DNA of 22,291 nt, from assembly GCA_036781505.1 (NCBI GenBank), contig DAIQAV010000015.1, positions 1 through 22,291 on the forward strand, read 5' to 3'. The notes below the pieces were generated by a model that was not told the origin of the DNA, did not search any database, and worked only from the letters and a program-made list of their open reading frames with translations. Source of the stretch: FEN-680 sp036781505 (lineage in GTDB: Bacteria; Actinomycetota; Geothermincolia; Fen-727; Anoxymicrobiaceae). Below are positions 1 to 5,691 of the stretch, one piece after another. Every line of letters starts with the position of its first letter. Position 1 is the first letter of the stretch. The position numbers and the translations under genes were made by a program.

Positions 1-118
1 GCTTGGTTGCGGGTTTTTTGGGTTATGGGTGGGGGTTATCTCTTAAAGTCCTGTAGTAGTAGGCAATCAGCGATGCAACTAGAGCCGCCGGGATGCCGGC
101 GCAGTAAGGGGATTCAGC

Positions 119-1144
119 ATGAGGATCGCTCTGGTGACGGGTGGGGGAGACTCATCTGCCATAAACGCGGCCATCAGGGCCGTGGTTCACAAGTGCTACG
201 CGGAGAAGTTCGAGGTCATCGGCGTGAAGAGCGGCTGGCGCGGCCTGATATTCGACGAGGTCGAGCCCCTGTTCCTCGGATCGGTCGCCGGAATCCTTCA
301 GCACGGCGGCACCATACTCGGCACCTCGCGCACCAATCCGTTCAAGGTGGAGCACGGGGTGGAGAACCTGGTCGTCAACGTCCGCAAGCACGGCATCGAC
401 GCCATTATCGCGGTAGGCGGAGAGGACACCAACGGCGTGGCCCACAAGCTGGCTGAACTGGGGCTCAAGTGCGTGGGAGTGCCACAGACCATCGACAACG
501 ACCTGCCCGGGACGGACTACTCGATCGGCTTCGACACCGCGGTCTCCGTGGCGATGGACGCCATCGACAAGCTGCATACCACTGCCGCCGCCCACCACCG
601 CGTGATGGTGCTCGAGGTCATGGGGCGCGACGCGGGGTGGATAGCACTGATAGCGGGTATCGCCGGAGGCGCCGACACGATCCTCGTCCCGGAGGTGCCC
701 TTCTCGCTTGACGAGATAGAGGAGCGCATCGAGCAGCGCCGCAAGATGAACAAGCTCTACAGCATCATCATCGTTTCGGAGGGCGCGAAGCCCACGGGCA
801 CCGACATCCAGTTCATCAGGGACCAGAAGAAGGACCCGTTCGGCCACGTAAGGCTGGGCGGCATCGGGGAGTGGCTGGCTCTGTCGCTGGAGGAGAGGAC
901 GGGCTACGAGACGAGGGTGACCCACCTGGGACACTTGCAGAGAGGGGGGACGCCCACGGTCTTCGACCGCGTCCTGGCGACGAGGCTGGGCGTCTACGCG
1001 GTGGAGATGGTCAAGGAAGGCCATTTCGACTGCATGGTGTGCCTCTGCCAGAACAGGTTGACGGCGGTTCCGTACTCGGAAGCGCTCGCCGGGACCAAGA
1101 CCATCGACCTGCAACTCTTCGAGCTCGCGAAGCTGTTTGGCTAG
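119..1144 (+). CDS. pfkA: 6-phosphofructokinase, phosphoryl donor uncertain (PPi-type motif)
   Basis: This 341-residue protein belongs to the phosphofructokinase family, which phosphorylates fructose 6-phosphate to fructose 1,6-bisphosphate in cytoplasmic glycolysis. The N-terminal loop reads TGGGDSSAINAAIR (about residues 7-20), the donor-site motif is GGEDT (100-104), the catalytic loop is TIDND (124-128, general base D126), and MGRDAGW and HLQRGGTP follow further on. In the family, Gly at the position of D103 marks ATP enzymes and Asp marks PPi enzymes. GGEDT therefore resembles actinomycete PPi-PFKs, but the residue before TIDND is Gln (Q123) rather than the Lys typical of PPi enzymes or the Gly of ATP enzymes. 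The ATG at 119 follows an AAGGGGA Shine-Dalgarno sequence at about 106-112. The family assignment is secure; the donor is not. Confidence 0.93.
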   Translation: MRIALVTGGGDSSAINAAIRAVVHKCYAEKFEVIGVKSGWRGLIFDEVEPLFLGSVAGILQHGGTILGTSRTNPFKVEHGVENLVVNVRKHGIDAIIAVGGEDTNGVAHKLAELGLKCVGVPQTIDNDLPGTDYSIGFDTAVSVAMDAIDKLHTTAAAHHRVMVLEVMGRDAGWIALIAGIAGGADTILVPEVPFSLDEIEERIEQRRKMNKLYSIIIVSEGAKPTGTDIQFIRDQKKDPFGHVRLGGIGEWLALSLEERTGYETRVTHLGHLQRGGTPTVFDRVLATRLGVYAVEMVKEGHFDCMVCLCQNRLTAVPYSEALAGTKTIDLQLFELAKLFG

Positions 1145-1186
1145 GCCGCCAGGGGCATCCGCCGACGGCTCGGACTGAAGACCCTG

Positions 1187-1195
1187 TGGTACAAT
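1187..1195 (+). promoter_or_regulatory. extended -10 promoter for tRNA-Leu
   Basis: A TG dinucleotide at 1187-1188, one spacer base, and TACAAT at 1190-1195 form an extended -10 box about 20 nt upstream of the mature tRNA 5' end. No convincing -35 hexamer is seen 17 nt upstream, which is common for extended -10 promoters. Its position just before a tRNA gene supports the call. There is no experimental evidence. Confidence 0.5.
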
Positions 1196-1215
1196 ATTGC
1201 CGGGTCGAAAGCAGT

Positions 1216-1304
1216 GCGAGAGTGGCGGAATTGGTAGACGCGCGGGGCTTAGGACCCCGTGGTTCCTTTGAACCGTGGGGGTTCGAGTCCCCCCTCTCGC
1301 ACCA
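1216..1304 (+). tRNA. tRNA-Leu (anticodon UAG), CCA encoded
   Basis: The acceptor arms GCGAGAG (1216-1222) and CTCTCGC (1294-1300) pair perfectly. They are followed by discriminator A1301 and an encoded CCA at 1302-1304. The anticodon stem is CGGGG/CCCCG (1243-1247 and 1255-1259) around the loop CTTAGGA, giving anticodon TAG (1250-1252), which reads CUA and other CUN leucine codons. A long variable arm (GGTTC/GAACC with a CTTT loop) marks a class II tRNA. The T-arm GGGGG-TTCGAGT-CCCCC is intact. It stands alone between pfkA and tig with its own promoter candidate. Confidence 0.97.
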
Positions 1305-1355
1305 GCCGGCTCGAGGGGCCGGGGCGGCCTGAAGCAAGAGAGATATCATTACCGA

Positions 1356-1384
1356 GCACACCTCGCGTGTGCGATTATTTTCCT
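1356..1384 (+). terminator. weak intrinsic terminator candidate after tRNA-Leu
   Basis: GCACAC (1356-1361) and GTGTGC (1367-1372) form a 6-bp stem with a 5-nt loop. The T-rich stretch GATTATTTTCC follows directly. The stem is short, so efficiency is doubtful. It would end the tRNA transcript, and it overlaps the 5' end of the longest tig reading frame, which argues that tig translation begins further downstream. Confidence 0.4.
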
Positions 1385-1423
1385 TGATGGAGATCCGAGA
1401 AGCGGGCGCGGTATGCCCCCGAC

Positions 1424-1431
1424 GGGAGGAG
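1424..1431 (+). promoter_or_regulatory. Shine-Dalgarno that sets the tig start
   Basis: GGGAGGAG lies 6 nt upstream of the CTG at 1438. This is the strongest ribosome binding site near the tig 5' end. The upstream in-frame GTG (1369) and ATG (1387) have no comparable site. Confidence 0.55.
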
Positions 1432-1437
1432 AGTCTT

Positions 1438-2907
1438 CTGAAGACCGAAGTGGCAAAGGGTGAAGGGCACGAGGTGACCCTGAAGGTGGAGGCGGGCCCC
1501 GATGACCTGGCCGACATCCTCGAGCAGACTTATAAAGACCTGGGCGCCCAGATCAAGGTCCCGGGCTTTCGCAAGGGCAAGATCCCCAAGCAAGTGATAG
1601 ACAGCCACCTGGGGGCCGACTACGTGCGGACGGAGGCTGTTAAGAACGGCCTTCCCACGCTCTACGTCATGGGCGTGATGGACGCGGGAATCGTGCCGGT
1701 GTCCGATCCCCAGATCAATCTCATCGAAGCGGGCGACGAGGAAGGCGGCAGGATAGTCTTCGAGGCCACCGTCGACGTCAAGCCCGAAGTGGTGGTCAAG
1801 GACTACAAGGGCATAGAGCTCGAAGCCCCTGACACCGAGGTCACCGAGGAGAATCTCAAGGAAGCCATGGACGAGGCGCGCGACCGCTTCGCGACTCTCG
1901 AGGTGGTGGAGATGCGGCCGGCCGAGAAGGGCGACTTCGTGATGTTCGACTACAAGGTCTTCTCCGACGGCGTGCCGCTGGAGGGCAAGCAGGGCTCCGA
2001 CCGGATGACAGAGATCGGCGCCGAGGACTTTTTGCCGGGCTTTGATGAACAGCTCATCGGTGCCAGGAAGGGCGACATCCTGGACATCGCGGTGTCTTTC
2101 CCGCCGGACTACGGCGACCCGGCGCTGGTCGGAAAGCCGGCCACCTTCCGCACCATCGTCAAAGAGATAAAGCGCAAGGTGCTGCCGGAGATGAACGACG
2201 AGCTCGCCAAGGAAGTCAGCAAGTTCGAGACGCTGGCCGAGTTCAAAGAGGACCTGCGCGACCGCATCGCCCGGATCAAGGAGATGATGGCCCAGCGCCA
2301 GCTCAAGGAGCAGGCAGTCGCCGCCATGGTGGAGGCGACCTTCGTCGACCTGCCCGATTCGATGGTCGAGCACCAGGTCCAGGGCGAGGTCGAGGAGATG
2401 TCCGAAGAGCTCGCGGAGAGGGGCATCACACTCGACGATTACGTCCAGGCCCTGAAGGGAAGCCGCCATGAGTTAGAGAAGGCTATCAGGGAAAAGGTGA
2501 TCGACAGCATCAAGGCCGAGCTGATCCTGGATGCGATCGCCGCGGAGGAGGGCATCGAGGTCTCCGACGATGAGGCCGAGGATTATATAAGGGAGAACGC
2601 GCTCGCGGCAGGCGGTGACCCCAAGAAGGTCATCGCGGATGCGCGCAAGCATGGCAGGATACAGAACGTAAAAGCCAACCTCAGGCTCTCCAAGGCCGTC
2701 GATCTGCTGGTGGAGAACGCCACTCTGGTCGGGGGCGAGGGGGAGGCCGAGGCGGTAGGGGTTGAACTGGGGCAGGTCGAAGGCGAGCCGACCGCTGAGC
2801 CGGAAGAGAGCAAGACAGAGACCGCCGCGGAAGAGGCAGTTGCCGAAGACAAAGCCGAGGCGGAAGAGGATACTGGTGCAACAAGCACCGGGGAGGAGCC
2901 AGAGTAA
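1438..2907 (+). CDS. tig: trigger factor, ribosome-associated chaperone and prolyl isomerase
   Basis: Trigger factor binds the ribosome exit tunnel and shields nascent chains. Starting at the CTG at 1438 gives about 489 residues beginning KTEVAKG after the initiator, which matches the family's usual N-terminus. The frame stays open upstream to GTG 1369, but that part looks non-homologous and overlaps a hairpin. The ribosome-binding signature GFRKGK is at about residues 43-48. The FKBP-type PPIase domain spans about 160-247, with the helical chaperone arms after it. From about 432 to the end is a low-complexity tail rich in Glu and Ala, longer than in common model proteins. The stop lies 2 nt before clpP, so the genes form an operon. 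Using CTG as a start is an inference from the SD position and expected homology. Confidence 0.93.
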   Translation: MKTEVAKGEGHEVTLKVEAGPDDLADILEQTYKDLGAQIKVPGFRKGKIPKQVIDSHLGADYVRTEAVKNGLPTLYVMGVMDAGIVPVSDPQINLIEAGDEEGGRIVFEATVDVKPEVVVKDYKGIELEAPDTEVTEENLKEAMDEARDRFATLEVVEMRPAEKGDFVMFDYKVFSDGVPLEGKQGSDRMTEIGAEDFLPGFDEQLIGARKGDILDIAVSFPPDYGDPALVGKPATFRTIVKEIKRKVLPEMNDELAKEVSKFETLAEFKEDLRDRIARIKEMMAQRQLKEQAVAAMVEATFVDLPDSMVEHQVQGEVEEMSEELAERGITLDDYVQALKGSRHELEKAIREKVIDSIKAELILDAIAAEEGIEVSDDEAEDYIRENALAAGGDPKKVIADARKHGRIQNVKANLRLSKAVDLLVENATLVGGEGEAEAVGVELGQVEGEPTAEPEESKTETAAEEAVAEDKAEAEEDTGATSTGEEPE

Positions 2908-2909
2908 CA

Positions 2910-3521
2910 ATGGATGACACAAGGTCGCAACTGGTACCGATAGTCGTCGAGCAGACCCCGCGGGGCGAGCGGCAGTACGACATCTACTCGCGCCTGCTCA
3001 AGGAGCGCATCCTGTTCATAGGTCAGGAGATCGAGGACCACTTCGCCAACCTGATCATGGCGCAGTTGCTGTTCCTCGAGAGCGAGAACCCCGAGAAGGA
3101 CATCAACATCTACATCAACTCGCCGGGCGGTGTGGTCACCAGCACGCTGGCGATCTACGACACCATGATGTACCTCACCTGCGACATATCCACCTGGTGC
3201 ATCGGGCAGGCGGCCAGCGGCGCCGCGGTGCTCCTGGCGGCGGGGACCAAGGGCAAGCGTTTCGCGACGCCCCACTCGCGCGTCCTGCTCCACCAGCCCA
3301 GCGGGGGGACGCAGGGCCAGGCCATCGACATCGACCTCCACGCCAAGGAGATACTGCGCACGCGCGATATGCTGGACGGCATCCTTTCGAGGCATACGGG
3401 CCAGACCGTCGAAAAGATACACGACGACACCGACAGGGACTTCATCATGGTGCCCGACGCGGCCGTGGCGTACGGCATGGTCGACAAGGTCATGACGCGC
3501 AGGGTCCAGGAGGGCAAGTAG
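2910..3521 (+). CDS. clpP: ATP-dependent Clp protease proteolytic subunit
   Basis: ClpP is the serine peptidase that forms the tetradecameric barrel degrading substrates fed by ClpX. The 203-residue protein has the full catalytic triad in family context: S103 in GQAASGAA, H128 in LHQPSGG and D177 in DTDRD, with spacing identical to the E. coli enzyme. The SPGG oxyanion segment is at 71-74. The N-terminus (LVPIVVEQTPRGER) resembles mature ClpP, so any propeptide is very short. The ATG is 2 nt after the tig stop, and its SD (GGGGAGGAG) lies inside the tig tail. This is a single clpP; no clpP2 is visible here, although many actinobacteria carry a tandem pair. Confidence 0.98.
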   Translation: MDDTRSQLVPIVVEQTPRGERQYDIYSRLLKERILFIGQEIEDHFANLIMAQLLFLESENPEKDINIYINSPGGVVTSTLAIYDTMMYLTCDISTWCIGQAASGAAVLLAAGTKGKRFATPHSRVLLHQPSGGTQGQAIDIDLHAKEILRTRDMLDGILSRHTGQTVEKIHDDTDRDFIMVPDAAVAYGMVDKVMTRRVQEGK

Positions 3522-3562
3522 CCTGGGCGCCGGCATCGATGCGCTAGCAGCGGAGGTTAGAA

Positions 3563-4843
3563 GTGGCTAAGTTCTCAGACGGAAGCGACCTCTTGAAATG
3601 CTCCTTCTGCGGCAAGACGCAGAGGCACGTGAAGAAGCTCATCGCGGGGCCTGGTGTATACATCTGCGACGAGTGCATCGAGCTCTGTAACGAGATCATA
3701 GCCGAGGAGCTCACCGAGAGCCCGGAGATCCAGCTCTGCAACCTGCCCAAGCCCAAGGAGATCTACCAGTTCCTGGACGAGTACGTGATCGGGCAGGAGA
3801 GGGCCAAGACCGTCCTGTCGGTCGCCGTCTACAACCACTACAAGCGCATCCAGGTCGGCGCGAGCGCGCCCGACGACGTGGAGCTGCAGAAGAGCAACAT
3901 AATGCTGGTGGGCCCCACCGGCTGCGGCAAGACACTGCTCGCCCAGACCCTGGCCAGGCTCCTCAACGTCCCCTTCGCGATAGCGGACGCCACCAGCCTC
4001 ACCGAGGCTGGCTATGTGGGTGAGGACGTCGAGAACATCCTGCTGAAGCTGATCCAGGCCGCCGACCTCGACGTCAAGAAGGCCGAGACCGGCATCATCT
4101 ACATCGACGAGATCGACAAGATCGCCCGCAAGAGCGAGAGCCCGAGCATAACGCGCGACGTGTCGGGCGAGGGAGTGCAGCAGGCGCTCCTGAAGATTCT
4201 CGAGGGAACGGTCGCCAGCGTGCCGCCCCAGGGCGGGCGCAAACACCCGCACCAGGAGTTCCTGCAGATCGACACCACCAACATCCTCTTCATCTGCGGC
4301 GGGGCGTTCTCGGGCGTCGAGGACATCATCGAGGACCGCGTCGGCAAGAAGAGCCTCGGCTTCGGGGCGGAGCTCAAGTCGAAGAGCGACATAGACCTCG
4401 GCAGCATACTTGCCAACATCATGCCGGAGGACCTGCTCAAGTTCGGGCTCATCCCCGAGTTCGTGGGCAGGCTGCCGGTGGTGACCACGCTTCATACGCT
4501 CAATCAGGAGCACCTCATGGATATCCTGGTCAAGCCCAAGAACGCGCTGGTCAAGCAGTACCACAAGTTCTTCGAGTTCGACGGGGTCGAACTCATCTTC
4601 ACGGACGGGGCTCTCGAGCAGATCGCCGAGAAGGCGCTCGCGCGTTCCACCGGCGCCAGGGGGCTGCGAGCCATCATGGAGGAGTCTCTGCTGAGCACCA
4701 TGTTCGACCTGCCGTCGCGCTCCGACATAGTCAAGTGCGTGGTGACTCGCGAAGTGGTCGCCGAGAACTTCAAGCCCACTCTGCTGACGTCGAGGGCCGA
4801 GGCCAAGGTCCACAAGGACGAAGAAGAGGAAGAAACCGCGTAA
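3563..4843 (+). CDS. clpX: ClpXP protease unfoldase subunit
   Basis: ClpX is the AAA+ unfoldase that recognises substrates and threads them into ClpP. The 426-residue protein has the N-terminal zinc-binding domain (C13, C16, C35, C38), Walker A GPTGCGKT (117-124), pore loop GYVG (150-153), Walker B IDEID (181-185), the RKH loop (226-228), and the LGF ClpP-docking loop (265-267). The GLIPEFVGRLPV segment follows. It begins with GTG at 3563, with GGAGG 6 nt upstream. It follows clpP by 41 nt. Its TAA stop (4841-4843) is 1 nt from the start of the nested repeat element. Confidence 0.98.
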   Translation: MAKFSDGSDLLKCSFCGKTQRHVKKLIAGPGVYICDECIELCNEIIAEELTESPEIQLCNLPKPKEIYQFLDEYVIGQERAKTVLSVAVYNHYKRIQVGASAPDDVELQKSNIMLVGPTGCGKTLLAQTLARLLNVPFAIADATSLTEAGYVGEDVENILLKLIQAADLDVKKAETGIIYIDEIDKIARKSESPSITRDVSGEGVQQALLKILEGTVASVPPQGGRKHPHQEFLQIDTTNILFICGGAFSGVEDIIEDRVGKKSLGFGAELKSKSDIDLGSILANIMPEDLLKFGLIPEFVGRLPVVTTLHTLNQEHLMDILVKPKNALVKQYHKFFEFDGVELIFTDGALEQIAEKALARSTGARGLRAIMEESLLSTMFDLPSRSDIVKCVVTREVVAENFKPTLLTSRAEAKVHKDEEEEETA

Positions 4844-4844
4844 C

Positions 4845-5024
4845 GGGGACAGGTACTTTCTACTTTTTTTCTACTTTCAATGACACCTGGGGACAGGTAC
4901 TTTCGACTTCTTTTTCAACATACTTCTGTTTACCGATCGAGAGGCTTGCAAAAGGAGTAGAAAGTACCTGTCCCCGTCTGATTAGCGTGATGTAGTAGAA
5001 AAAAAGTAGAAAGTCCCTGTCCCT
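4845..5024. repeat. nested inverted-repeat element, copy 1
   Basis: The ~180-bp element has four copies of the core GGGGACAGGTACTTTC: two direct (from 4845 and 4889) and two inverted (ending 4975 and 5023). The outer stem is 4846-4875 with 4994-5023 (30 bp, one mismatch) and includes a T7/A7 block. The inner stem is 4889-4918 with 4946-4975 (30 bp, three mismatches) around a 27-nt loop. It lies between the clpX stop (TAA ends 4843) and the minus-strand 107-aa gene, whose TAG stop (5023-5025) overlaps the element end. No ORF is credible inside. The copy at 20766 has the same architecture. It resembles REP/BIME- or MITE-type elements; transposition is inferred. No clean intrinsic terminator is seen because no U-tract follows the stems. 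Confidence 0.9.
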
Positions 5025-5346
5025 ACTTTATGAAGCGGCCGGCGATGTCTATCGCCTTGGTCACCGGTGAGTTGGTCGACTCCGTTAACGTCTGCGTCAC
5101 GAAGGCCCAGCGGCCAGCTATCTCCTTGAAAGTCTTGCCGATGCCGGCGCCGCGGTCCGCGAAATCGTTGCCCTTCTGCTGGGCGCGGCTGGCCGCTCCG
5201 GCAAGCTCGTTGACGTAGGGCTTCACCTGGGCGTAGGCCCGCTTGGCCGTGCGGTACGTGTTCGCCCCGGCCAGGCCGATGGCCACGAAGACAAGTACTA
5301 TGAAAGCGATCGGCACGCAGAACACCAGGATTATCGTCAAAGCCAT
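5023..5346 (-). CDS. small single-pass membrane protein, unknown function
   Basis: This is a 107-residue protein with one strong N-terminal membrane segment (about residues 3-27). An Ala/Lys-rich, probably helical, soluble part follows (AKRAYAQVKPYVNELAGAA and onward), with no cysteine there and no catalytic motif I can name. The overall design recalls small DUF948- or YtxH-like membrane-anchored helical proteins, but I do not claim homology. Codon third positions are mostly G or C, as in neighbouring genes, so it is real. GGAGGG (5353-5358) precedes the ATG with about 6 nt spacing. It converges on clpX, and its TAG stop overlaps the end of the nested repeat element. A tiny ORF lies 39 nt upstream on the same strand. 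Confidence 0.75.
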   Translation of the reverse strand: MALTIILVFCVPIAFIVLVFVAIGLAGANTYRTAKRAYAQVKPYVNELAGAASRAQQKGNDFADRGAGIGKTFKEIAGRWAFVTQTLTESTNSPVTKAIDIAGRFIK

Positions 5347-5385
5347 CTCATGCCCTCCAGCATCGCTCAGGTCGCCGAGCCGGCT

Positions 5386-5491
5386 TCACTGCCGCTCCGT
5401 CTTCATCTTCTCCATCTCCTTGTCCACCATCGCGTCCCGCTTCGCCTTCGAGCCGCTGGGGCCGTACACGCCCCAGGTCTTCGTCCCCCAT
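5386..5491 (-). CDS. tiny ORF (~34 aa) with apparent 1-nt frameshift near its start
   Basis: On the minus strand, ATG at 5491 has an excellent SD (GAGGAGG, 5497-5503, 5-nt spacer), but its own frame has poor third-position G/C. The frame offset by one nucleotide, ending with TGA at 5386-5388, has G or C at every third position from codon 5484 onward. It reads TKTWGVYGPSGSKAKRD, then a charged helix ending KMKTERQ. Removing one G from the G5 run (C5 at 5485-5489) would join the SD-served ATG to that frame and give about 34 residues. Alternatives are a GTG start at 5469 (27 residues), a true frameshift, or an assembly error in the homopolymer. Function is unknown. It is probably in an operon with the 107-aa gene. 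Confidence 0.4.
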
Positions 5492-5654
5492 CTCTGCCTC
5501 CTCGTGATCCTGGAACGGGTTATTTCGGCAGCACAAGGATATATCAGATGGTTCGGGTGCGCACCAGCGGGGGCGGTATTCGCACTCGGGCGCGCGATTC
5601 ATGCCTCCGTGGGCGGAATAGTCGCCCCTGGCACAGCGGGCCCGTAACATAAGG

Positions 5655-5660
5655 TAAAAT
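5655..5660 (+). promoter_or_regulatory. -10 box candidate for valS
   Basis: TAAAAT sits about 30 nt upstream of the valS TTG start, in the only AT-rich patch of the 5504-5691 gap. No good -35 is visible 16-18 nt upstream. The rest of that gap shows nothing I can identify, and I see no T-box leader. Confidence 0.3.
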
Positions 5661-5691
5661 CTGAATCAGTCCGAGCAAGGCTGGTGAACTT

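Noticed and set aside
1306..1322. Small GC hairpin (CCGGC/GCCGG) right after tRNA-Leu
   Set aside because: It is only 5 bp and no T-tract follows. The hairpin at 1356-1372 with a T-rich tail is the better terminator candidate.
4845..5024. CRISPR array or intrinsic terminator as explanation of the repeats
   Set aside because: There are only four cores, in both orientations and with irregular spacing, so not CRISPR. The stems are not followed by a U-tract on either strand, so not a standard intrinsic terminator.
5348..5650. 100-aa minus-strand open frame (ending RRPERCWRA)
   Set aside because: Third-position G/C is poor in this frame. The neighbouring frame over 5386-5487 carries the coding signature, so only the SD and ATG inside it are kept, as part of the frameshifted small ORF.
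5504..5691. Possible T-box or other riboswitch upstream of valS
   Set aside because: I found no T-box core sequence, specifier loop or terminator/antiterminator pair. Only a possible -10 box is visible.
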